Assembly (NCBI GenBank): GCA_946965045.2
Contig: OX337235.1
Span: 2,185,508-2,249,507 of the forward strand
Length of the DNA stretch: 64,000 nucleotides
DNA from: Epithemia pelagica
Lineage: Eukaryota > Bacillariophyta > Bacillariophyceae > Surirellales > Surirellaceae
Direction: 5' to 3'
The notes under the pieces were generated by a model, which was given only the letters and a program-made list of their open reading frames with translations, did not search any database and was not told where the DNA came from. This document shows, piece by piece, positions 55,702 to 64,000 of this stretch. Position numbers and translations under genes: made by a program. Within the stretch, counting starts at the first letter, position 1. Every line of letters starts with the position of its first letter.

Positions 55702-57777
55702 CTATTTCGACTTCAAAATCGTTTGTTTCAATTGCTCCGATTCCACCAATGATGTTTGATTGTGTGGTTCCTTCCTCAGGAGAACCAGCTGAATTTGTTT
55801 CTGAGCATTTGAAGCCGTGCGCGTTTCTAAGGATTCGTCGTCGCCTTCGTCGAGCTCTTCTTCTTGTTCTGCCGTTTCATCATCCTCTTCCTGTTCCTTT
55901 TCTTCTGTTAGGATTAAGGGTTTTGAAGGATCAAAGTCCCGATAGTAGACGTAGTAGGGGCAATCATCTTCGTCCCAGTCCTCCTCGTCCTCGCAGTCCT
56001 CATCATCTATGTATGCAGACATGGGATAGCTCAAATACTGCGGGAAAGGAGAAAAGTGAGCACGTAATCCTATATTTACATCTTCAGGTTTTGCGGGACA
56101 ACTTACGTCGTATCCAAACTCTGTTTGGTGATGTTGACAAACTTCACACTGCGACTGACAATACCTGTTGACAAAGTTGGATTCTGAAACACAATCGAAA
56201 CAGAAATCTTTGGTCGGGGTACTTTTGTATGACATATGCCCGATAGGCATTATATCGGTGCAGAGTCTGCTTTTCAGAAGTGAAGTCCACGAGAGGACGG
56301 CGGCACTTTCATCCCTCGCTGGAGTCTCCCCATTCCACGGCTCGCGCCAATGGGCTTTCAGTTCAACTCCAACCACGGTGCCTTTTTCACCGTAGCTCCT
56401 CGCGTTTGCTCGTGCCACAAGTTGATCCGCCAAGGAAAGCCATGCGTGGCGCTCGATACGGTTGTCCAAGTTCGACCAATAAACAAGCTGGCGACCGTAC
56501 CGTTTTCTTTGCAAGCCAGTCATTTCATGGAATCTGGGACTTTCCCAAACCTCGGAATGCAATCGAGGCTCACCAACACGCCCATCGTCGACATAAAGGT
56601 CTGCTGAAAATGATACAGAATGACCCCGTAGTTGACGGTGTCCTCCATATAGATTCCAGATTTCTTGCCACAAAGCAAAAATACATAGAGTCGGTTCGAT
56701 GGTTTCGTAGAGCGATTCTTGTAAAGTCGATAGCATCGAAGCTTTCCCCAAGATCAGGCGCTCGAATGACGGTATCGGCAAGGCGTCAGCGGAAAGGAAG
56801 ATCAACAGGATTACCAAGAAAATGTTCGTTAAAACGAGGAGCTCCGGACTCTGGTGTTGCGTAGCCGAAGGCTTATCTTTTTGTCTGTCATTAAAGCAAG
56901 TAGCGCACCAGCCAAGAATTGCCAACCAAGGAAGACAATGAAAGCTCATGGTCAAATCCACAGCAAAGTTAAAAACGATCATGCATATAGCAGTCGGTAT
57001 CCGAAGGGCAGGTATCCACAATGTGATCCAACAAGAAATCTCAATCCCCATGGTCAGCCACGTGACAAGCTTCGGACCCAGGGTACTGTTGCAAAAAGTT
57101 TCCGGAATTTGAATCCACCCTCCGTTGATGTAGTTGTTCTCCTTTATTTGAAACAATGCATCTCCAGAACGCCAGTTCTCGTTTTCCAGTTTATTCAAAG
57201 ATAATCCCATGTACATTACTGCCAGCTGAATCTGGAACAAGCGAAACGGCCAAAGTGGCCAACTTTCCTGCTTTCTCTTTCCTTGAAGGCTTTTGGTTCC
57301 CTCAGGAACAATGTCAAAAATCGTGATTCGATGCAACGGCAGAAACAGCAGAAAGAAGCACCAGATGCGAAAAAGTGCATCTTGCCTGTTCCAGAACAAG
57401 AAGTTGTGGTTCTGTAAGGAAACGATGTTCACAAACAGGCATGCTGCTTGGAACCGTGGCAGAATTCCCAAAACGAGCATAACACCTTGAGCAATTCCAA
57501 TCCAAAACAATGTCCAAAGAAACTGGTCGCTTTCTGGGTACAACTCAAGAAGAGACCACATGGTTTCATCCAAGTTGGGATTATCTCTCCCGACTTCCAG
57601 CGGCAAAAAGCCATGGGAAGGCGAGAAGAAATCGTCAAAGTCCAACCCCAAGACAAGCCGATCTACCAGAAAAATGATACCGAATCCAATTCGCAAATAT
57701 CCTCCCAAGCGACATACGTCGTCCCCCACACGACCGTGGAAAAACGTATTCCAAAAGTTGAATAGCTCCATCATCAT
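55702..57777 (-). CDS. HTTM-domain membrane protein, gamma-carboxylase-like
   Basis: The open frame is 691 codons, but a clear intron (56106-56038; GTAAGT...TTTCCCGCAG, 69 nt, no stop, multiple of three) lies inside it, so the mature protein is probably 668 residues. The first ~370 residues hold many hydrophobic helices of the HTTM type, as in vitamin K-dependent gamma-carboxylase and bacterial relatives (LGGYLRIGFGIIFLVDRLVLG, FLWTLFWIGIAQGVMLVLGIL, LHRITIFD, NGGWIQIPETF). A soluble region follows, with a Cys cluster (FCFDCVSESNFVNRYCQSQCEVCQHH) and a long Glu/Asp-rich tail (DEDCEDEEDWDEDDC, EEKEQEEDDETAEQEEELDEGDDE). Likely an ER or secretory-pathway enzyme or assembly factor; the substrate is unknown. 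Confidence 0.82.
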   Translation of the reverse strand: MMMELFNFWNTFFHGRVGDDVCRLGGYLRIGFGIIFLVDRLVLGLDFDDFFSPSHGFLPLEVGRDNPNLDETMWSLLELYPESDQFLWTLFWIGIAQGVMLVLGILPRFQAACLFVNIVSLQNHNFLFWNRQDALFRIWCFFLLFLPLHRITIFDIVPEGTKSLQGKRKQESWPLWPFRLFQIQLAVMYMGLSLNKLENENWRSGDALFQIKENNYINGGWIQIPETFCNSTLGPKLVTWLTMGIEISCWITLWIPALRIPTAICMIVFNFAVDLTMSFHCLPWLAILGWCATCFNDRQKDKPSATQHQSPELLVLTNIFLVILLIFLSADALPIPSFERLILGKASMLSTLQESLYETIEPTLCIFALWQEIWNLYGGHRQLRGHSVSFSADLYVDDGRVGEPRLHSEVWESPRFHEMTGLQRKRYGRQLVYWSNLDNRIERHAWLSLADQLVARANARSYGEKGTVVGVELKAHWREPWNGETPARDESAAVLSWTSLLKSRLCTDIMPIGHMSYKSTPTKDFCFDCVSESNFVNRYCQSQCEVCQHHQTEFGYDVSCPAKPEDVNIGLRAHFSPFPQYLSYPMSAYIDDEDCEDEEDWDEDDCPYYVYYRDFDPSKPLILTEEKEQEEDDETAEQEEELDEGDDESLETRTASNAQKQIQLVLLRKEPHNQTSLVESEQLKQTILKSK

Positions 57778-58694
57778 TCTAATTCACCAGTGGTGCCTTG
57801 TCCGTTCTTCCTCTCTGCTTTCATGGACTGAACCTGATTTTATGTCGTTGGAGGAAGTAGACTGGTCTCAACAAGCGAAGGAAGAATGAAAGAGTGAGAA
57901 TGCTCAAAGTTGAAACCCCATCTCGCCAAAATTCTGTGTACCGAATAGATAGTAAAGCGTTTAAAATCATGTTCACCATAACGGTAGTTCCCCGTGGATC
58001 TATTTAATTGTAACCCGCAAAACTTGTTGGGGATGGGGGAATGGGGGAATTTTTTTGCTTTGCTTTTGCTCATGTTTGAAGTGGTCGCATTTATATCTCA
58101 ACCACGCTACCCGATGAACACATCTCATGAATAATCTTAGGAGTACCTCTAGGCTCTACCTAGGCCTTCAATGGACATCTATGGAAAATGGAAATGGAAT
58201 GGGGTGACATACTCCTCTACTCCTTAAAAATGGAATGGGGTGACATACTCCTCTACTCCTTGACTAGTCAAGGCACAGCGAAGTCTATAATGCACTAAAT
58301 TGAACATAAAGTTTCACAACCCTAAGTATTCCCCAGAAAGAAGTTCGATTGACAATGTCGCCATCAAAATCAGGGATGCGACTCGCATAGCGGAGGACAA
58401 ACCCGACAAGAGACAAACTTTATCTCAGCTGAAGCAGTTTCTTCCAACGCAACACGTGACCCGGTTCACCACATTACTGTTAATTTCTTAGGGGAACGGA
58501 AGGAATTTGCGTTCGAAGTAGACCACAATGATCTCCTTTCTTTGAAACAAAATCCTTTTGGACAAAGGCCGTTATGTCGTTCTTTCTGTTGTCCGGAATT
58601 CATTGCTCCAACCCAATTGAACGTACACTGTCCTACGTATTTCTATACATGGCTTGGCTGTTTCTTTTAAGATGATTACCGCGGATACCTCAGC
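57778..58694. other. Intergenic region
   Basis: 0.9 kb upstream of the HTTM gene and downstream of the lipoyl-domain gene. Contains the 36-bp tandem repeat at 58192-58260. No coding sequence is supported. Confidence 0.5.
58192..58260. repeat. 36-bp tandem repeat, two copies
   Basis: AATGGAATGGGGTGACATAC followed by TCCTCTACTCCTT is present twice with a 36-bp period. The second copy runs into TGACTAGTCA, a small palindrome. Confidence 0.85.
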
Positions 58695-59456
58695 TTACAA
58701 CAAAGGCCGTTGTCCCGTTGTTCCGTACTTTTCTATATACTCTGTATGCTCCTTGGCCAATGTCTTCGCCATGGGTGACTTTGAGGCCGCTCCCAAGCCC
58801 CAAGCCACATTGAACTGCGGACCGGAAGTGGGCTGTGGAGGAGGAGGAGGAGTGGCGACCACAGCAGGTGCCGGAACCGCCGCTGGAGCGACAGGTGCGG
58901 CCGTTTCGACCGGTGCCGGTGGAGGGGGTGCCGGAGTAGCCTCCACTTTGGGTTCCGGAACCGCCGCTGGGGGAGGAGAAGGAGGTGTAGCCGATGCGCC
59001 GTCGTCCTTGTGCACGTAATCTTTGAAGGCAGCGACATCTTCGGAATCTTCAACGGTGATCATAATCGGAGTACCAATTGCAAGATCTTTCCCTTCCCCT
59101 GCTTGTAAGAGGAGTTTGGCAACATTTCCATCGTCTTGGGCCTCAAAATCAATAGTGGCCTTATCGGTTTCAATCTTGGCAAGGACGTCACCAGCAGAGA
59201 ACGAGTCACCCTCTGAAACATACCATTCCGCCAGGGATCCACTATCCATCGTGGGACTGAGCGCTGGGAGTCCAACGACGATGTGATACGGTAGCTCGTC
59301 GGTCAATAATGTCGTAGAGTGAAAGGACAAGGACGGCACGAGGAGCCGAGGCTGAGAGGGACGAATTGCGCTGAACGCATTGAGTGCATGCCTTTGAGAT
59401 TGTCGCCCTGACGCCAACCTCGCCGATCGCACTAATGCACTCGATATTACGTTCAT
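58695..59456 (-). CDS. Mitochondrial lipoyl-domain protein, short E2/E3BP-like subunit
   Basis: 253 residues from the ATG at 59456. A basic, Arg/Ser-rich presequence (VISSALVRSARLASGRQSQRHALNAF...) suggests mitochondrial import. The lipoyl domain (residues ~57-135) contains GLPALSPTMDSGSLAEW and the lipoylation site IETDKATIDFEAQDDG. A Pro/Ala-rich swinging arm follows. The C-terminus (SPMAKTLAKEHTEYIEKYGTTGQRPL) may be a remnant of the peripheral-subunit-binding domain. The acetyltransferase catalytic domain of a pyruvate dehydrogenase E2 is absent, and no downstream exon encoding it is visible on this strand. An accessory, protein X-like role in a 2-oxoacid dehydrogenase complex is likely. 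Confidence 0.8.
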   Translation of the reverse strand: MNVISSALVRSARLASGRQSQRHALNAFSAIRPSQPRLLVPSLSFHSTTLLTDELPYHIVVGLPALSPTMDSGSLAEWYVSEGDSFSAGDVLAKIETDKATIDFEAQDDGNVAKLLLQAGEGKDLAIGTPIMITVEDSEDVAAFKDYVHKDDGASATPPSPPPAAVPEPKVEATPAPPPPAPVETAAPVAPAAVPAPAVVATPPPPPQPTSGPQFNVAWGLGAASKSPMAKTLAKEHTEYIEKYGTTGQRPLL

Positions 59457-60046
59457 GATTTTGTTTGATATATATTGCGTTCTGTTTGCACGCAATCGCG
59501 ACGAAACAGGACCTCGAAGCAGCTCAGATTACGTCGTCCAATCTTTTGTCTTTCGTGCATATCCTCAGCGGCTGTTGGTCGCTTTTCAGTCGAACATATG
59601 GAATTGAAATTCCTAGACCTTTTCCCATATCGAAGGCTGACTTCGGGCCGCCAGGGAATATATTGAATTCCGATGCGCCTACATTCGCGGCCGACGGACA
59701 GAGTACAGATGATCGCTGACCGGTGGAGCGGTGCGGCTTGGCCGGCGTGGATTCATCATTCTCGCATTCTAATGGCGCTCTGCGCACCACCATGTTCGAC
59801 AAACCATCATCATCATCGGCTCACGCTTGTGTCTGTATCGAGGTTTTGAGGTGCGGCGCAACCTCGCGACCATCCAAGCGTCGTCACCAACCAATTCTAA
59901 TAGGGACTCTGGTGGTGGAAACCTGGAATTGTTTCACTTAATTGGACAACTGAATATTCTTTCATCTAATTTGCCTGGGTGACATCTGATTTTGCGTTGT
60001 TGGTGTGGTTGTTTTTCCTTGAAGCAAGACACGAAAAACAACAGCA
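59457..60046. other. Divergent promoter region
   Basis: 590 bp between the divergent starts of the lipoyl protein and the DNAJC2 homologue. Open frames on either strand are short and without protein character. A CATCATCATCGG run lies near 59805-59820. Confidence 0.55.
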
Positions 60047-61989
60047 ATGAGCTCTGATGCCAATGGAGCACCCAAAAAAGAGAATCTATTTGATTATACG
60101 GAAGAACAGTTGCTCCAAGAAGATGTCCTGACGCACTATCAGATTCTTGGAATCGAGGAGCACACCAGCTCTGATGGAGTAAAGAAAGCCTACCGAAAAG
60201 CCTCCCTGAAGTACGTCAATGACGTTTTCGTTTCGGTGCCCTCTGTTTGGTTGCTAACAATGACTTTCTTAAATATCATGCTCTTCTTTCTCAATCTTGA
60301 TGTAACAGATATCATCCCGACAAAACAGGCCGAGGAGATGACGATTATGTGTTCTTGGCTGTCAAAAAAGCATATGATGTTTTGAGTGACCACACGAAAC
60401 GATCGGCCTATGACAGCACAGCATTGCCTTTTGATGATTCGATACCAGCACCTCGAACGCAACTGATAAATGATCCCTTATTATTGTACAAAGACGAAGA
60501 TTTTTATGACTTGTTTGGACCTGTGTTTCAACGAAACTTACGTTTTGATGCCAATCTACGACCCGATGCCCCTGGTGTTGCAAAGAAGAATAAGAACAAC
60601 AATCGCAACAAGGAGGCGGTTGGAAAGGGTTTCCAACCGCCCTCTTTCGGAGATGACAATACACCAATAGAAGAGGTACACAAATTTTATGAATACTGGA
60701 TACATTTTGATAGCTGGCGAGACTTTACTGCACAAGCGACGGACGAGTTGCAAGTGGAGAATGAGCTCGAGAATGCGGAATCACGCTTTGAGAAACGATG
60801 GTTGCAAAAAGAAGTGGACAAGCGTGCTCGACAGTTGAAAACAAAAGAAAACGGACGGATCCAATCATTGGTAGAACGGGCGATGGAAGCCGACCCACGA
60901 CTTCGTCGCGAGCGTCAGGCCTTGCAGGAAGCCAAAGAAAAAGCCAAGGCGGAACGAGCTGCCATGGCCGAACGAAAGAAAAAAGAGGAAGAGGAGGCTC
61001 GAATTGAAGCTGAACGGCAAGCAGAGGAAGAAAAGAGAAAACGGGCGGAAGAAAAGGTAATACGGGAGCAAGAAAAGAAACAAATACGGAAAGCCAGACA
61101 ACAGTTGCGGAGAATGACATCGTCTTCGTTCGAAGAGTCGCCTGCCGTGTGGGCAGACTCTTATGATATGGGTCTTGATGTTGACTATCTTTGTACTAGT
61201 TTGAATTTAGAGGATCTCCGAGAACTCAATGAGGAATATTCAGAAAAGACGGAAGAAGAGGGTGGCTCTGCGGCGCTCTCCATGATTCGAGAAAGGGCTC
61301 TACAACAAAGAGATGGAAAAGGCAAAAACACAAATGGTGACAAGCAAACTTCGTCAGAATCGAATGCGACAAAAAACACACCGGAAGCATCAAACTCGAG
61401 TGCCAAAAAGAATCCACAGTCGAAAGTTTCAAAATCAAAACCCTGGACCAAGGACGAATTGTCTGCTCTGGCGAAGGCTGTCAAGAAATATCCTCCAGGA
61501 GGCGCCAGCCGGTGGGATCAAATTACTCTCTTTGTCAATAATCTTTGCAAACAAGACGACCCACGATCGAGGGAAGAGTGTATTCAAAAATACAATGATG
61601 TCACAAAGGCGGCAGCCTCAGCGACCTCGTCTTCCGCCTCCAAAGCACCTCCACCAGCGCCGGCTCAATCACCACCCGCCGCTAGCGAATCCGAAGCTCC
61701 ATCGAAGGAAAACACACAACAAGAAGGGGTGTCAGGGACTAATGATGAAAAGGCTGCTGACTCATCTACACCTTCAACGAATGGTGGAACCAATGGTTCT
61801 TCATCCGAAGAAGACGTTTGGACACCCGAACAAGACCAACAATTGCAAGCAGCATTGGCGAAATATCCAGCAACAATGGAAAAGAATGCTCGTTGGACGG
61901 CAATTGCAGAAGCTGTTCCAGGCAAGTCGAAGAAACTTTGCGTCCAGCGTTTCAAGGCCATTCGCGAGGCTCTCAAGAATCGCAAGTGA
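60047..61989 (+). CDS. DNAJC2/zuotin homologue: J domain plus two SANT domains
   Basis: Two exons, 60047-60210 and 60309-61989; the intron is 98 nt (GTACGT...TAACAG, phase 2) and splits the J domain just before its HPD motif, giving 614 residues. J domain at residues ~27-95 (EDVLTHYQILG...SLKYHPDKTGRGDDD...AYDVLSDHTKRSAYDS). The zuotin-homology region follows (FYDLFGPVFQRNLRFDAN, VHKFYEYWIHFDSWRDF), then a long charged helix rich in Glu/Lys/Arg. Two SANT/Myb-like domains close the protein (~430-485, PWTKDELSALAKAVKKYPPG; ~557-612, VWTPEQDQQLQAALAKYP). In other eukaryotes this is the ribosome-associated J protein that stimulates Hsp70 on nascent chains; the SANT-containing form also acts in chromatin. 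Confidence 0.95.
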
Positions 61990-62643
61990 TGGATCCTGTT
62001 GTCACGTCGGAGATTCTGCTTAGAATGCTGTTCGTCATATCTTCGCTGAATCCGGTGAATTTTTACTTTGAAGTACACATGCTCAACAACTTCTAATCAC
62101 AGTAGTAGGAACAGGCAATCTTCCGTCATTTGTACTTGTAGCCATCAGTGGTATTGCATAATGAAGTCGACATAGCATCATCTCTGGCACAATTTGGCAT
62201 GTGAGATATACTTTAGAGAAATGCAGTCTATGTTAGTTCGTACTCGCATCAACGATAGAACAGCCATCACCATATGAGACTGCTCCTAAAAGTCACTCGT
62301 AGGCAATGGATCTTCCTTCCTAGATAGGCCATTGCAGCTCAGAATATATTGTTGAAACCTATATCATGTTTAAAACGACTGCAAAAAGTCGTCTGCAAGC
62401 ATGCGTCGTGGAAGCACAGTTCCGTCCTTATTTCCACAGCAGTCTCCAAGAATGACAATTGAGATATCTTGTTCATTCCAATTTTAACTTTTTGACCTCA
62501 ACTGTGACTTTCGTTGGGACGTTCCAGCGAGACGATGAGTGCGTGTTTGAAACGGTCACAGTGAAACTGCTCTTCGGAATCAAAGGGTCGTCTTTGAAAT
62601 TTTCCATCATTTGAACAAGACCTGGATTACTTCCTTTCCATGT
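61990..62643. other. Convergent intergenic region
   Basis: 650 bp between the stop codons of the DNAJC2 homologue and the third PDZ gene. Presumed 3' UTRs. No gene, repeat or transposon end was recognised. Confidence 0.55.
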
Positions 62644-63597
62644 TCAAGTATCATCGGAATCTAGTCTCTGCATTTCGACGTCGACTTCGTCGGGAGGTGG
62701 ATCTTCTCCTGAGGCTTGCCGTTGCTCCTCGTCTTCTTCATGACGTTGTGGAGGAGTTTGTTCCTCCTGTGCCTCTGGTTGTTGTGCAGGCGGTTGTTGC
62801 GGATGTCGAACAAAGATCAGTAGACGTTTCTGATCTGACTTCAAACTAATGAGTTGTGAAACTTGCATAGCCGTCATGGCCGTGACATCGTCTCCATCTA
62901 CCGTCACCAATCGATCCCCCACTTTTACGTGAGAAACCAGAATGCTGTCGGATTTGATGGCATGGACGCAGGGCACACTTCCATTGGGTGTGTCAATCAC
63001 CATTCCCAGCTTCCCTGGAGGTACGTTTACTTCAAACCGAATTTTTAAGCCATCTCCATCGCCATCGTCTCCTGCACCTCCACCGAGGCCGGCTCCCACA
63101 CTACTGTATTGCACCGAGATGGATGTGTCACTCGATATTCGTTCAAAACTATCCAGAGAGCCAACCCCTTGTGATTTCATGTATTGCTTCTTGTAATCAT
63201 AATCATTTTCGACGCTCGCCGTCTGTTCGTCCTGATCGGTGCCACCATTAACCACCATTCCACTTTGCTGCAGAACTGGATCGCCTAGGGTGGACACATC
63301 TTCCTTGTCACCCAGAAAAATTTCGGATGATACTCCAATGCCGGACGTGGATTTGCCCTTGTTGGATACAACCGCTCCTTCTTCAGGGACGGCCGAGACG
63401 GAATTTACAGCCGTGGTCACGGCCGGAGAGGACGAAGACAAGACGGACCTCCGTCGGCAGGCGAGAACCGCCAAGGCCACCAAGGCTACGACAAATCCAA
63501 CCGCGGCCGCCGCAACAATAATGTACAACGTATCATCGTCGTTGCCCGTGTCCTCTGAAGAATTCATTGGTTCGGGTGATGGTGATTGGTTACTCAT
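62644..63597 (-). CDS. Membrane protein with cytoplasmic PDZ domain, lacking stalk and ectodomain (copy C)
   Basis: 317 residues from the ATG at 63597 (MSNQSPSPEPMNSS...). A stop lies in frame shortly upstream, and no splice acceptor in the right phase is available, so the short form seems real. A brief polar head of ~25 residues precedes a TM helix (LYIIVAAAAVGFVVALVALAVLACRRR). The cytoplasmic part has the family motifs DVSTLGDPV and DEQTASVENDYDYKKQY, then the PDZ domain (~190-270, PGKLGMVIDTPNGSVPCVHAIK...VGDRLVTVDGDDV), then a Pro/Gln/Glu-rich tail. It is paralogous to the proteins at 4.6 and 7.4 kb but has no signal peptide, P/T/S stalk or ectodomain. Confidence 0.85.
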   Translation of the reverse strand: MSNQSPSPEPMNSSEDTGNDDDTLYIIVAAAAVGFVVALVALAVLACRRRSVLSSSSPAVTTAVNSVSAVPEEGAVVSNKGKSTSGIGVSSEIFLGDKEDVSTLGDPVLQQSGMVVNGGTDQDEQTASVENDYDYKKQYMKSQGVGSLDSFERISSDTSISVQYSSVGAGLGGGAGDDGDGDGLKIRFEVNVPPGKLGMVIDTPNGSVPCVHAIKSDSILVSHVKVGDRLVTVDGDDVTAMTAMQVSQLISLKSDQKRLLIFVRHPQQPPAQQPEAQEEQTPPQRHEEDEEQRQASGEDPPPDEVDVEMQRLDSDDT

Positions 63598-64000
63598 CAG
63601 ACCACCAATCAATCTTCACTGTAATTAGTAGAGGAAAATGTCGCTCGTCTATTGTCTTTCAGGCATGAAACTCAAGCTAAGAATGACGATGTGTATCATT
63701 GCCACTCCCGACTCCCGATGTTCCGAAATTCAGAACCCGGTGGCAACTCAATGAATGAGAGTACGGATAGGGGGAGAGCGAGAAAAATCATGCCGACGAT
63801 CGATCAATGCGGGACGGGGACCGGCGACAGACTGCCTGCCTCAGTGCACGTGCACCAGGCGGCAAGTTCTATATGTATGAATGTTCTTGGCTGGCGTGAT
63901 CGCTTTGGTTTGGAGGCTGAAAAAAGATGTGGCGTGGATCGCGCGAGCAATCACGACCAGTGGAAAAATTTACAAAATTTTAGATTTCTGCCGCACGCCT
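63598..64000. other. Upstream region of PDZ copy C
   Basis: 400 bp of presumed promoter. A short minus-strand frame near 63,640-63,690 (MIHIVILSLSFM...) resembles a signal-peptide start but ends in a stop without a usable donor site. No other gene was recognised. Confidence 0.45.

Noticed and set aside
60725-61120. Minus-strand hydrophobic frame (Leu/Phe/Pro-rich)
   Set aside because: Antisense of the charged helix of the DNAJC2 homologue.
1-64000. tRNA, rRNA or other structured RNA genes
   Set aside because: I scanned for TPsiC-like GGTTCGAA boxes and cloverleaf patterns by eye and found nothing convincing; a tRNAscan or Rfam search would be decisive.

Overview
The window looks like nuclear DNA of a diatom, most probably a pennate one. 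Evidence: short spliceosomal introns (66-142 nt) with GTAAGT/GTACGT-like donors; a plastid-targeted light-harvesting-like protein whose signal peptide is followed by an 'AFVP' motif; Pro/Thr/Ser-rich surface proteins of a type common in diatoms; and Ty1/Copia elements resembling the diatom CoDi group. The species cannot be fixed from the sequence alone. Several gene models below are reassembled from two or three exons by matching splice sites to reading phase.

Layout. 0-2.7 kb: the end of an unrecognised protein and a CCCH zinc-finger/Smr-domain protein. 4.6-9.8 kb: two tail-to-tail paralogues encoding single-pass surface proteins (signal sequence, P/T/S-rich stalk, ectodomain, TM helix, cytoplasmic PDZ). 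A third, stalk-less paralogue sits at 62.6-63.6 kb. 10.4-11.0 kb: a MITE with 59-bp perfect terminal inverted repeats. 11.6-14.7 kb: three small membrane-protein genes (STIMATE/TMEM110-like, an unknown four-helix protein, an LHC-like plastid protein). 14.8-32.2 kb: three same-strand paralogues of long, mostly disordered proteins sharing a MLDxGCAWxEGxxCG module. A Copia element with apparently identical LTRs (20.3-26.7 kb) lies between the second and third. 33.4-36.0 kb: a type II membrane GT8-like glycosyltransferase converging on a SMYD-like SET methyltransferase. 38.2-39.5 kb: a ZIP metal transporter carrying a frameshift.

39.6-55.3 kb is a transposon nest upstream of the ZIP gene: a TAA-flanked MITE inserted into the first three bases of the LTR of a second, decayed Copia element, then an 8.1-kb two-ORF LINE. 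Beyond it lie an HTTM/gamma-carboxylase-like membrane protein, a short mitochondrial lipoyl-domain (E2/E3BP-like) protein, the ribosome-associated DNAJC2/zuotin homologue, and the third PDZ protein.

The most interesting signals are three. In both divergent Copia elements gag and pol lie in the same frame, separated by exactly one in-frame UGA. Both also share a primer-binding site matching a tRNA-like anticodon loop, and 4-bp target duplications. The two host families (PDZ surface proteins and GCAW-module disordered proteins) are locally amplified and appear undescribed.
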